DNA of 64,000 nt from Acanthosepion esculentum (taxonomy: Eukaryota; Mollusca; Cephalopoda; Sepiida; Sepiidae), in assembly GCA_964036315.1 (NCBI GenBank), contig OZ038487.1, positions 57,970,842-58,034,841 of the forward strand, in the 5' to 3' direction. The notes below the pieces were generated by a model. It made no database searches, was not told the origin of the DNA, and was given only the letters and a program-made list of their open reading frames with translations. Position 1 is the stretch's first letter, and the number at the start of each line of letters is the position of its first letter. This document shows positions 52,910 through 63,982 of the stretch, one piece after another. The position numbers and the translations under genes were made by a program.

Positions 52910-54240
52910 ATGATATTATATAAATCTCTATATAGGCAACTGAATGACAAAATGAAAAAAATCATAGTACATCTATTACAATGTGAGATATATAAGACCA
53001 ATTGTGATAAAATTAATGGTTGACCGAGAAAACAGCAACATCGGCCCAGTTATTCATCAGGATACAGTAAAATTGAAAAAAATAAATTGAAAGTGACGCT
53101 TCATATATATATATATGTATTTGTCTGTGTGCAATGGTTTGGGGCTTCGCATTTCTAAATGATTACCATTTTGATCATCTAATATGATTATCGAAAAGCT
53201 TTAATTCTTTTCACGATAAAAGTTCAAAGCCCGTGGTTTATCCCTGTAATGTTTTATTGTTTGCTCATATGTCATCTCATATAAGACAAGAACAACAGGA
53301 ACGGTCAAAGCTCAAATAGAAAGGGCAGGTGAGATATTTTTCATTGAGTGATCATTGGGATTTAAGATCAGGACAAGAAGTAGAATGAAGTTTAGAAAAT
53401 GTATGCAAAAATATACCTTAGAAATTGTCTTGTAAACTCACCTCGGATTTTTTTGTCAATATTTCAAATATGTTGTTTTTAGGGTGATTATTAAATGGAT
53501 ACTTCTTTGCAGTGGACTAATATTTTCAGCATTAAATATGAGTTAAATCGTAGGACTGACGTTAGTCTTGAAACATGTTTGGCAACCTGGGAATACGAAA
53601 CCATTTGGGTATAGGGTTAGAAAATTCATCCTTTAAAAACCTACTTTCTATGGAAGCCACTGCAACAACGCTTCGCCTCTTGAGGTCGTGGCCTCATGCA
53701 TCAAAGTTGGAGTATGCAAGAATCGAGAAAGAGATTGCTTAAGAGATTGCAAATATTCTACTTCATTATGTACTCTGTACCTTGCAATGCATCGGTATCA
53801 TATCTCGTTCTTTATTTCTATTCTTTTTTGCTTTCCGAAATGTTGCCTCGATTCTTCAGTTTCTTTTCTTATTGTTTTATGTTTACCTTTCTTTTGCTTT
53901 TCAATTTCTTTTTCGACTTTTCTCTTTATACTTCTTTGGGCTTAATCTTTTTTCTTTTTTAATTCCAAAATTTTCCATTTGTTAAATTCTCCTCGATTTA
54001 TCACTTTGCATTTTTCTACCGACTTTTCACTTGTCATTTTTTTTCATTTTTATTTTATTTTTTCAAATATTTTTGTAATTTTTCATTGCAGTTTTCTATG
54101 AGTATTTTTCGAGTGTCCTCTTCTGTATTCATTTCCTTTCTGACACACCTACCTTTCCTATAAGCTTCCCTATAATAATTCCTCCCTTATAATCTTTCTT
54201 TTGATATGATCTTTCATTACCCATTCTCTTCAATAATTAA
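52910..54240. other. Unassigned, T-rich in the second half
   Basis: Hydrophobic ORFs at 53688-53985 overlap in three frames and have no domain, as expected for T-rich DNA. Confidence 0.45.
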
Positions 54241-54246
54241 TCCTGC

Positions 54247-54362
54247 TCACGGTCACATCCCGTTAAAACACCAGTTCCCGTAGCCTCACCGAAGTTAAGG
54301 AACGTTGAGATTGGTCAGTACCTAGATGGGTGACCGCACCGCTTGGGAATAGCAGGAATTTT
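54247..54362 (+). pseudogene. 5S rRNA-derived sequence
   Basis: The sequence follows the metazoan 5S rRNA from near the 5' end (acggtcacatcccgttaaaa) through CACCGAAGTTAAGGAACGTT (box A region) and GGTCAGTACCTAGATGGGTG with ACCGC (box C region), and then GGGAATAGCAGG. The internal control region is well preserved. An insertion (ACCGCACCGCTTGGG instead of ACCGCCTGGG) and several changes show a pseudogene or 5S-derived SINE head rather than a functional gene. Confidence 0.85.
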
Positions 54363-54435
54363 AAGCTTGGATGGTGTAATAGATAATGGTTCCGAATCAG
54401 AGTGGCGAGTTCCAATTCCCGTTGTGTTCTTTATA
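54363..54435 (+). repeat. tRNA-like unit directly 3' of the 5S-like sequence
   Basis: GGATGGTGTAATAGATAATG (A-box-like) is followed by GAGTTCCAATTCCCG (B-box-like, 54408). The two pol III promoter types are thus side by side on the same strand. Confidence 0.6.
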
Positions 54436-54439
54436 TTTA

Positions 54440-54760
54440 CTTACGCACAAGCACCTCTACTCCCCCATATATGGGTTAATTAATAAGACATGTATCGCTA
54501 AACTGTTATTTTTTAAAATATTCTTACAATCTAATACTATTTTCTGGCTTTAATTAACCCGCAAAGGGTTGATAAGTCGTAGAGGGAGAATCAATCAATC
54601 AATATAATTAATCCTTTCTGATAATGTTTCCTAAAATAATTCCTTCCATAAAAGAACCCTTAACTAAAATCCTACCTTTCTCATAATCTGTCCTATAACC
54701 TTTACTTCCCTATAATATTCCTCCCATGTAAGCTTTATTCCCCTAGAATGACCTTTTGCT
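54440..54760. other. Possible body of the 5S/tRNA chimera, then AT-rich sequence
   Basis: A short (AATC)n run at 54589-54603 may mark the 3' end of a SINE body. No other copy was found in the window. Confidence 0.35.
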
Positions 54761-54764
54761 ATTC

Positions 54765-55050
54765 AATTATGCACCATGCGTGATACACGCTTAGGTGATC
54801 ATGTATTTTTCGATACATGACTGACGAGGCAGATTTTTTCCTGCAGTAGGTTTCCATTTCTTTTGTCGTAGACCAGTTGCCGTCCAAAGCTATAGAAACC
54901 AGTTTGTCCGCTATTTACCCATAGCTGGTGGGAGAAGAAGAGGATTCATAACTTTCCCAATGGTATTAGTATGTAATGCATTCGACTGGAATTCGAACCC
55001 GGCTCTCCGAATCCTCAATCTGAGCCGCTATCCGCTATCCGTAGTCCGTC
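54765..55050 (-). mobile_element. SINE family S copy
   Basis: On the minus strand: GATAGCGGCTCAGATTGAGG (A box), GGGTTCGAATTCC (B box, about 54988-55000), body, and the terminal hairpin-like ATGTATTTTTCGATACAT with CGCTTAGG toward 54785. Confidence 0.8.
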
Positions 55051-55930
55051 CTTTCCTATAATTCTTCCTTACCTATAATTCTTTCTTTCTAATCATATTT
55101 TTTCTCATCATTCTTCTCTGGTTCCTCTCTTCCATATAATCGTTCTTTCACTATAATCATTCCTTTCCTCTATAATATTTCCTTTCTTATAAAGTTTCGT
55201 ATAATATTTTCTTTCATATAATCCTTCCTATAATATTTCAATTCTTATAAACCCGCTTTAAATATTTTTTTATATTTTTTTTTTAATGAAACAGCTACTT
55301 CATCTTCCTACATCGTTTAAACTATTTTGTAATTAAATCGCTTGAGTTTTTCCTAATTTTTTATTTGGCTTTCTTTTCTTTCCGTTTTTTCACCTTCTGT
55401 TTAATGTTCTTTCCATCTCTCTTGTCCCTTCCGTTCTCTCCTGTTTCTACTCACACAGAGACACACTTACACACTTACACACACACAAACGCACACAAAA
55501 ACACACATATATTTTTTCATTCGTACGATTATCCTTATTGCTAGCATACACACGCATACATAGACACACTAAGTTTGTCACCAAAACGCAGAAAAAATCG
55601 TATCAATTTTTCTCTCTGCTTAACAATGTCTATGAGGCCACAGGGCATGATCTAGTGGACACCCGCTGACCCTCTCAGTCTCCATTGACGTTCACTTTGG
55701 TATCGGTCAAGTTTAGATTCCCCGCAGTTTTCTCTCCATGAATACCTCATAGTGATACATAAATACCAAAAGTAATTTCATTATGGGACACTTGCCAAAA
55801 CGGTTGGACTAGTTTATAATCAGGCAGGCCTGGAATTCATGGGAAAAGAATGGAAGGCATGATTTGTTGTTGGGATGTGTACACTAGGAGGCTCAAACCA
55901 GGTGTGCTGAAAAAAGATTGGCAGTAAGCT
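55050..55930. other. Unassigned, T/C-rich then mixed
   Basis: Short (CA)-rich run at 55450-55510. No coding motif is recognised. Confidence 0.4.
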
Positions 55931-55934
55931 GTTC

Positions 55935-56125
55935 ATTTGAGAGATATAATACTAAGAGGACATACCGAAGGTAAGAGAAGCGACAAGGACTCAGCGGGTA
56001 ACCTACTTAATGACATTGTGCAAATCGATGGCAGAACATGGATAAAAAAGGGATTATAGATGGTTAGAAATTACTTAGAATAGACATGAAGTTGTGGATA
56101 TCGGTGATCGCCCATGTCCTTATCT
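55935..56125 (+). pseudogene. RTE-type LINE C-terminal fragment
   Basis: The frame reads GHTEGKRSDKDSAGNLLNDI with VQIDGRTWIKKG, which aligns with the GHIEGKRDRGRQ...W block after KFLGHIMRKE in the RTE copy family. It is short and frame-shifted. Confidence 0.5.
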
Positions 56126-56144
56126 TTAAGGGATCAATTAGTCA

Positions 56145-56355
56145 GTTGAGTGCCACACGCTTGGGCGATCATGTATCTTTCGATACATAAATGACGAGGC
56201 AGAAAATATTTATCATTTCTTTATGTAGTAGACTGGTTTCCAAGCAAGGTCTGTCCTACTATTCAGCCCATATCTGGGGGAGAAGTGATGGATTTATACC
56301 TTTACCAAGGGTACTTGTGCGTAAGTGAATATAACAAACTCGATTCCGAGACGAT
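56145..56355 (-). mobile_element. SINE family S copy, head degraded
   Basis: The body landmarks match: ACGCTTGGGCGATCATGTAT, TTTCGATACAT, ATGACGAGGCAG and AGTAGACTGGTTTCCAAGC. The tRNA-like head near 56340 is truncated. Confidence 0.7.
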
Positions 56356-56359
56356 ATTT

Positions 56360-56770
56360 ATTGCACCACAAAGGAATTCTGGATGCCTTTGTTTAATAAG
56401 ATTTAAGTAAAACAAAAACTTATTACTGAGAAGTTTAAATGATTGGGTTAAACATCGTGCAATGCCAGGTCAACTGAATATTTTTTTTCAATGGAATTAT
56501 TTACCGATCAAAAATCTACTCTCAATTTTGTATTAGATTGCATCTTGAAATTGTATTATTTAAAAAAAATGACTGGATATTTACAAGAACGGAAAAGTAA
56601 CATTTTCCATTGAAAAGTGATGTAAAGATGATATATATATTTTTCGATATGAGATTTCTCAAACTCTGCAGAAACAGTCCTTTTGTCTCTTTACATCATT
56701 TTAAGCGAATATTCTTCTTCTCTGTGCATCGTTCCTTTAGGACATAGGCGATTATAACTCGACAATTTCG
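56360..56770. other. Unassigned
   Basis: AT-rich sequence without recognised features. Confidence 0.4.
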
Positions 56771-57240
56771 TATGATAGTTTTCTTTGTTTGCTAAGGCCC
56801 TCTGATTTGTTTTGCCATCCATTCACACAATCTCGTCAAGTAAGCGGCTCGCTACCTTCCACTATCTTTCCTGTTTGGAAATGCCCAGTGAAGTTTAAGA
56901 TTTCCAGGTTCTCCTTCCTTATTATATGCCAAAAAAATTTCAGCTGTCTTTTCCCGATTTTGAATATAAATGTTCTCCCTGTTGCCATTTTCTTTAAGAC
57001 GACCTTTTTGTCTACTCACTTCGTCCACGAAATGCTCTCTGTCCTTCTAGAGGAAAACAATTCTGTTATCTCCAGTTTGTCTAATATCCACTGCCATATA
57101 AAAAAAATGGATATCGCATAGCAATCCAGCACTCTTTTCTTTATCTTAAAGTATTTCTTTTTCGTTTCTCACCACCTTGCTTAGTTTTTGGAATATTACA
57201 GGACTGCATTTCTTCAGTTTCGCAGAAAATTGAGGCGAGT
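56770..57240 (-). pseudogene. RTE-type LINE reverse-transcriptase C-terminal fragment
   Basis: On the minus strand the order is FQKLSKVVRNEKE-like sequence (about 57200), CYAISIFFIWQWILDKLEIT (the SVLLYGSECW block, degraded), ESISWTK, VLKKMATGRTFIFKIGKRQL, KFFWHIIRKENLEIL and NGWQNKSEGLSKQ. These match the 5141-6173 copy and extend a little further. The plus-strand ORF at 56789 is its shadow. Confidence 0.7.
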
Positions 57241-57479
57241 GACATAAACAACATCCATAACGCCACCTGACAAATGGATAATAATATAGATGGAGATGGA
57301 TAACGAGTCATATCCTGTGGCTATCTAAGGTGGGCACTGAAAAATGTTATACAAACAAAATATAATGAGCGAATATTATTATTTCGTCTGAAGTGGAGGC
57401 ATAAAACGAAGCTGCCGTTTTCCGACAGGGTACACGATTCGATAATAACCACTGCATTTCTGAATATACACGCGGTGAT

Positions 57480-58775
57480 TCCCTCTTGTAGTAGTCTTGG
57501 GTATTATGATAAACTACATATAACAGTAAGGCCTTTGATCGGGAAATTGGAAGTTTTGAGATGCGTGCAGTCAACGCTTGATTGCTGTTCCCAGGTCCAG
57601 CCAGACCCGGGGTGTTAATACCTGTTAGGGTCTCAGTTATGGACAAATAGTGAACCCCGAAACAAAAACAATAAACTACGAAAGTATAAATATATATTTT
57701 TATATACAAAAAATTACCAGCAATATAAATTTATAGTAAATATAATGTTAAAACAAAATGACCATCAGTACATTTAACATCAAAATGACCAACATTATAT
57801 TTTATAGCAAAATTACCAGCAATACATTTTATGGCAAAATGACCAACATTATACTTTATAGCAAAATTACCAGTAATACATTTTATAGCAAAATGACCAA
57901 CATTATATTTTATAGCAAAATTACCAGCAATACATTTTATAGCAAAATGACTAACATTATATTTTATAGCAAAATTACCAGTAATACATTTTATAGCAAA
58001 ATGACCAACATTATATTTTATAGCAAAATTACCAGCAATACATTTTATAGCAAAATGACCAACATTATATTTTATAGCAAAATTACCAGCAATACATTTT
58101 ATAGCAAAATGACCAACATTATATTTTATAGCAAAATTACCAGCAATACATTTTATAGCAAAATGACCAACATTATATTTTATAGCAAAATTACCAGCAA
58201 TACATTTTATAGCAAAATGACCAACATTATACTTTATAGCAAAATTACCAGTAATACATTTTATAGCAAAATGACCAACATTATATTTTATAGCAAAATT
58301 ACCAGCAATACATTTTATAGCAAAATGACTAACATTATATTTTATAGCAAAATTACCACTAATACATTTTATAGCAAAATGACCAACATTATATTTTATA
58401 GTAAAATTACCACCAATATTTTTATAGCAAAATTACCATTATATTTTATAGCAAAATTTCCAGCAATACATTTTATAGCAAAATGACTAGCATTATATTT
58501 TATAGCAAAATTACCAGCAATACATTTTATAGCAAAATGACCAACATTATATTTTATAGCAAAATTACCAGCAATACATTTTATAGCAAAATGACCAACA
58601 TTATATTTTATAGCAAAATTACCAGCAATACATTTTATAGTAAAGTGATCAAAAATATATTTTATCTGTAGTTGGAGGCATAAAAATGCGTTCAAAATGT
58701 ATTTAGATGAACTTATTAAATTATGTTAAAATATTTAAATATCACATTAAATAACCCGTTGAGACAAAATCCTTC
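57480..58775 (-). repeat. Composite repeat C, longest copy, with 27-bp tandem array
   Basis: On the minus strand: head (58740-58775, GGGTTATTTAATG), a tandem array at 57770-58680 and the conserved block at 57485-57655 (CCGGGTCTGGCTGGACCTGG). The array unit is 27 bp, AAAATTACCAGCAATACATTTTATAGC, alternating with AAAATGACCAACATTATATT..., giving 54-bp dimers. Because 27 is a multiple of three, the array is open in one frame for 242 codons (YSKMTNIIF YSKITSNTF). That ORF is most simply a by-product of the repeat. Confidence 0.8.
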
Positions 58776-58779
58776 AATC

Positions 58780-59000
58780 AATCACTCAATCAATCAATCA
58801 ACCCTCTTGTAATATTGGCCTTAGCCTACTAGCCTTAGCAAATATAACCTGCTGATGGAAATTTCCTACCTTTTGAAATTAACTCTCTAGCAAGGAAGAT
58901 GAAAACGTATCATGCGAGGGACTCTAACTCTCGAATAATTCATTTGTTAATCATCCTGTGAGCAGAGCCTAAAATAGGCTTAGAAGAAGAGTAGAAGCTA
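58780..59000. other. Short (AATC)n, unassigned
   Basis: A (CAAT)n run at 58776-58801 borders composite C; the rest is unassigned. Confidence 0.5.
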
Positions 59001-60065
59001 CTTAATAAGGACCAACCTTCCTCACAAATGCTTGCACACTGAAGTACAATGTTTACCTAGAGGCTGTGGTATGTACACGGCGAAATGGGCACAAATATAA
59101 ACAAGACCAATGTTTATCTCTAGACACAGATACAAACCCGACAATATTGGCCTACAGACTCTAATATAAACACGATCAATGCTTAGCTGTACACTCAAGT
59201 AGCAAACTATACAATATTTATCTATAGACTCAAGAAATACAACTAGTATGTACTTATAGACTCAACTCCGGCCAATATTTACCTACATACATTTTTTTAT
59301 TAATTTAAACGTTATTTTTAGTGGATTAGGCGCTCCATTCATTTATTAAACACTAGATTTATTTTCTTCTACCAGCTTGAATGTTCGAGTAATTTTATTA
59401 AATAAAAATTGGCGCGGGAATCGAATCTGCGTCCTTCAGGGCAGAGGGAGCTACCGTTTAGCCCTGCACGCATTACCGACTTGGCCACAAAGAGAAGTCG
59501 GTCGGGCGAGACAAAATTTCGTTCTTTTAATACGACGTTTCTTCCATCATAGATATCCCGAAGATTTTAATATCTGCAGAGTTTCGTCTCAAAACGTAAA
59601 CAAAGAGAATTTTAGAATAGACTTTTTTATGAATCTGAGAGATTTTTATCTCTTGAAAAATTATTTTTAGTGGATACTCGTATTTGAGTTGACACTCCAT
59701 TTATGAGTATTCACTGACAAAAAAGTGTAACGTGATAAAAATTTGTCGGTTTAATAAAAAAAGTATTCTAAAATTCTCTTTGTTTACGTTTGGAGACGAA
59801 ACTGTGCAGATATGAAAAACTTCGACAGATCTATGACAGGGGTGATTTCGCCTGAAACGACGGAATCTTGCTTCACCTGATCGACTGCTCATTTTCCATC
59901 TGACCAATGATTACCGATGGTATATACCCAAACACAGTTTACCTATAGTCTCAAGTATAAACTCGAACAATCTTTATATATAGCCTTAAGGATAAATCTT
60001 ACCAATATCGGTCTTATAGACTCAAGTATATACCCAAACGCTTATCTACCTATTCAAGTATAATA
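59000..60065. repeat. Degenerate minisatellite interrupted by a fold-back insert
   Basis: Units like AATATTTATCTATAGACTCA + AGTATAAACNCGACC occur from about 59040 to 59290 and again from about 59930 to 60065. The 59300-59925 segment between them is unlike the unit. Confidence 0.6.
59300..59925. mobile_element. Inverted-arm insert with tRNA-like segment
   Basis: Arms at about 59500-59650 and 59735-59880 are inverted and diverged. Both, read on opposite strands, give related peptides (ICRVSSQNVNKENFRI and ICTVSSPNVNKENFRI). On the minus strand at 59395-59485, GGCCAAGTCGGTAATGCGTG and GATTCGATTCCCGCGCC form A- and B-box-like segments of a tRNA-like sequence with a long variable region. Confidence 0.6.
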
Positions 60066-60069
60066 AAAA

Positions 60070-60715
60070 AAAATCAACATGAAATCACCAAACAATGCTT
60101 GATATGTCATAAGATCCACCAACCCAATCCAATTCATCTGTTAAAAAGAAGTCTTTAAATGGTCTCTTTTTAGTTGTCATATAATTTTCTTAATATTTAA
60201 TAATCAATTACAAATCCAATCAAGCCAAGCGTTTAATTCATTTTCGAAGACATAATCGCATCAAGTAGGAAATTTGTTAATGCCTTCAGCATAAAATTGT
60301 TTGTCTTTCGAGAAAAAAAACATCCCTGTCTATTTTAATCTCTTCAAAATTGGTATTCCGTTTATCGTTCAGGAAATGGCGTAAAGTGCTTAAAAGGTGA
60401 TAATTTGACGGAGCTAGAATGGGCGAATAGGATAAATCAAGTTAGATTTCAATATTCAGTGCCAAAAACGTTTCTCCATACATTTTACAACGGGTGGTCT
60501 TATAGCGCGTTCAACGACGTACACATCTTTCCGATTAATCAGTGAAGATTAATGCAGTTGATGACAATCATATACTTGAATGTTTTATTGAAATTCTATA
60601 CACAACATCTTTCATATGTCACCAAACACTGGGAATTACCCTTCAGAATATAATATCACAGGCGTTTTTATATATAAAAGTGATTATGAAGTACCAAGTA
60701 AGCATAATTTCTGAT
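60070..60715. other. Unassigned
   Basis: A 61-codon ORF (60542) has no recognised domain. Confidence 0.4.
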
Positions 60716-60720
60716 TATAT

Positions 60721-61086
60721 AGGGTGAACCAAAAAAAACGGGAACTTTTAACAATCCAATAAAATCAAGAGTGATGGAAGAAAAATATTTAATTCATAGT
60801 AATTGAAACCTTAAAACATGCCATTTAAGAAACAATGATGGGATTTTCATTTTTTTAAAATTATGCCCTGTAGATGGCGTCCTCCTGTACGAATGCATTC
60901 TTGAAATCTGCTGTTGAGATTCCTTTTGACTGCTGCAACATCTCAGCTGGGATATTGTGAATTTCATTATTGTTACTAAAATGACGAAATGTTTACTTGC
61001 TCAAGGTCACTGTCTCGCAGTGTTGCCACTTCCTCATGTCTGGCAATACGCACTTCAAAAATTCCCGTTTTTTGGGGGGTAACCCT
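60721..61086 (-). mobile_element. Mariner-type deletion derivative (366 bp)
   Basis: Ends AGGGTGAACCAAAAAAAACG and the inverted CGTTTTTTGGGGGGTAACCCT sit between TA dinucleotides (60719-60720, 61087-61088). On the minus strand near 60870-60970 the frame reads SQLRCCSSQKESQQQISRMH and RRTPSTGHNF, resembling the very C-terminus of some mariner/IS630-type transposases. The rest of the gene is missing. Confidence 0.65.
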
Positions 61087-61089
61087 ATA

Positions 61090-61560
61090 TTTTCTTGAAA
61101 AAGTTCAGTAGAATATTTGTCCTCACATGACAAAAAATATCGAATCATCGACACGTGGAGGAGCGATCAGATTATGTGGCACCCATTGGTAACATTTTGT
61201 CTCGTTACGGAGTACGGCATCTCTTGTACTGGTTATTTTGCAGGATCACATTTTTCGTGTTATGAGTCTTTTTCAGTTACGCCGACGGGAACTTTATTGT
61301 TGACAGCAGTCCAAAATGAGTTTAGGTTTTGTGTGCAAGTTTCTCCGACAGTTGCTGGCATTCTTTGATAGTTAAAACATCTTTGACTCTTTCTGAATCC
61401 TCTTAAACGCATACAGTGTAACAAATGGTTTTCAGCTGCACTCATGTTTATAGGTTGCATCAATTCAAAAATTATTCAACTTATATCGGAAATGAAAGGG
61501 GGAAGATCAAATTACTAAGGAAACTGAGCGAAAAAATCATAATCAAATACCAACTTTTTT
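61090..61560. other. Unassigned, overlapping ORFs without domain
   Basis: ORFs of 83 (plus) and 67 (minus) codons overlap. Neither shows a known motif. Confidence 0.35.
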
Positions 61561-61569
61561 TTTTACCTA

Positions 61570-62080
61570 CCATAGTAAAATAAGATAGATGAATTTGAAA
61601 TCTAATAGAATGCTTCTAAAATCCAATAGAAAGTTAACTGAAACAGCCGGTGTCTTCTTCTGTGTGCCGCGTACTTTTAGGGTTTGGCCGATCATAGCTC
61701 TCCAGAACTTCCTGTCCATTGTAGCTCTAAATAAGTTCTGGCTTTTTTGCAAATACCTCATCATTCTGCCTCATTACTTCTTGTTTTGAATCATTATCCC
61801 TGTTTTACCAACCATTTACAAAAACTCATTAGGTGGGTTATTTGCTATTTTCCTCATTCCCTCTTGCGTTAAATATATCCTGTGAGTGTTAAATTCGCTA
61901 AGTACTGCTTTCTCATTATATGTCCTAGAAATTTCATCTATCTCTTAATGCTTTGAACTATAAACGTCCTTTTTGTTTCCATTTTACTTAAAGCTTCATC
62001 GTTGCTCACATATTCAGTCCATGCTATTCTCAACCTTCTCCAACCACGTTTCTGTTACTCAAGTCTCTTCTTCATTTGTG
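61570..62080 (-). pseudogene. RTE-type LINE 3' fragment
   Basis: On the minus strand: WTEYVSNDEALSKMETKRTF (about 62010), KFLGHIMRK (split frame), then LTLTGY. Further on, MDRKFWRAMIGQTLKVRGTQ at about 61660-61720 is the C-terminal end of the ORF. Several frameshifts are present. Confidence 0.7.
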
Positions 62081-62099
62081 AGATGACTGTCCAGTACTA

Positions 62100-62600
62100 C
62101 TATGTGGTCTGAGATCTACAACTGCCTGAGTCGTGAGTATTCCTGTGAGTCCCGAGTAAGTCATTCAAATAAAATGATAGAAGATATATAAGACCCCATG
62201 AATAGGATATTTTCCAAATGATTTTACTTATTTTGTGTGAAGGATGTGTTTCCGAGAGTGTGGCACCTTTTTAATACTGCGCAAGAAAATGTACTATGAC
62301 ATGAGTTCTGTTATGGAAGTCTTCGATAAGTTAGGCGAGGTCATGAAATGGAGAGCTCTGTTTTTTTCTTTTAGTTTACTTCGTCTCTTCTATTTGAATT
62401 CTGGCGTTTTTGAAGGATATATCTTTTGTGAACTGCTCTTTGCCAATTCTTAATGCCCTACTTATGGAAGTAAAAGTGAAGTGTAAACGGAAAAGGTGAA
62501 ATTCGACCGATTTTTAGGTGCCCTAAAAAACGGTTATCAGGTAGATAAAATAATTCAACATTATTTCTAATAGCAAATTATTTTAATTTCTAATAAATAT
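62100..62600. other. Unassigned
   Basis: A 69-codon ORF at 62244 has no recognised domain. Confidence 0.4.
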
Positions 62601-62604
62601 TTTT

Positions 62605-63080
62605 TTCATAATTAGTTGGTTGTTTTTTATCGCATATCAACCTCAGTGGGTCATTTAATGCCAACAAAATTTTGAAATAGATTCATAGCGATAGTTTGGT
62701 TTGTTTTTTTGTTTTTTTTTACAGCATATCAACCTCAATGGGTTATTTAATGCCAACAAAATTTTTGATGCTGGTAATATTTTTTCTTTCATAAATCTAT
62801 TTTTGGTAATATCTTTTCTTCAAAAATATATTGCTGGCAATAATTTTTTTTAAAACGTATTTCTGGTATTAAAATCTATTTTTACACTTTCATAATGTTT
62901 TGATCCCAGTTTCGGGGTTAACTATTTCCTCATAGCTGGGACCCTAACAGGTACTACCACCCCGGGTCAGGGTGAACCTTGGAACACCAGCAATTAAGAG
63001 GTGGTTCCACGCTTCTCAAAACATCCTGATCAGAGGCCTTGCTGTTGGACGTAGTTTATCGTCATACCCAGGACGGTTTT
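62605..63080 (+). repeat. Composite repeat C copy with duplicated head
   Basis: The head CATATCAACCTCAGTGGGTC + ATTTAATGCCAACAAAATTT occurs twice (62633 and 62725). A short AT-rich middle ('attgctggcaataatttttt') and the complete conserved block (62905-63075) follow, ending TACCCAGGA. Confidence 0.75.
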
Positions 63081-63982
63081 TCATAAAAAGGCGTATATGC
63101 GTAATATAGTTTTACTTCGTACTAAATTTTAATTACTTAAATCGATATTGAATGATTTTGTGCACACTGCATGAGAAACATTGTGGCAGACCGCATTCTA
63201 AAATAGCACACGAAAATTTCTATCTTCCTACAACTATTTAAAATGTAAACCTTGGATGACGAGTAAGAATATGTAGAAATGATTACCGTTTTTATTATTG
63301 ACTCATATCATAAGCAATGTCTGCATCTTTTCTTACCTGTGGATTTGATGATAACTTTAATTTGCTAATCAAGTTATAAAATTAATGGCTAGTTAAAATA
63401 ATGGGATCCACGAGAGTCTTATCAGATCGTGTTAGGTAGTTTTTAATAGAACACAGAACTGATGTAAAGATTTCTTTCATGCGGCAAGGAAGTGCAGGTG
63501 TCTGATCTAGAAATGGCCCGAAGAAATGACCTCAGCGCGCATCAAAGAAACGATCCGGACGCCATTCAAAAACATCTGACGAGCTGCGGTTCAGACACAA
63601 ACCTATATGCACATACGAACAGACAGTGCATTTGCGAAAGTCAGGCAGGAGTGAGGCAAACAGCGGGAAGTAACCATGAACGACTGGCCTCTCGCCCACA
63701 ATGGAAGTACTGTAAAGATGCCAAGCTGGAGATCTCTGAATTTGGAGAACGTCCACTGGGAGTTTCCAAATGATAACTCCCAAGTTTTTGTTTCTTTCGC
63801 CTCACAAAAAATACGCCATACCTGAAAAAATGTTTGGGCTTTCATTCATTGTATGTGCGATTTGACTGTTTCGAGATAAGGCTGGAGACTGCCTTCTCTT
63901 TTCGGCATTTTCTAGAAAGAGAGTAAAGAACAATTAACAAGAAGGTAAATAACATAACCCAATATATACTGCGGTAGAGCAC
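63080..63982. other. Unassigned; one 93-codon ORF
   Basis: The ORF at 63492-63773 is polar, with several cysteines and histidines (QCICESQAG), but has no spacing that I can match to a known domain. Function is unknown. Confidence 0.35.

Noticed and set aside
53040..53075. CTGATGA motif on the minus strand
   Set aside because: No GAAA follows at the proper distance.
56789..57121. 110-codon plus-strand ORF
   Set aside because: It is antisense to an RTE C-terminal fragment on the minus strand.
57770..58680. CRISPR-like regular array
   Set aside because: The 27-bp units have no unique spacers and the DNA is eukaryotic; it is a minisatellite.
61117..61463. Overlapping ORFs as a host exon
   Set aside because: There is no domain, no splice-site context that I could support, and transposon fragments lie on both sides.
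63492..63773. 93-codon cysteine/histidine-containing ORF as a small gene
   Set aside because: The spacing fits no known motif and the ORF length is expected by chance; left as unassigned.
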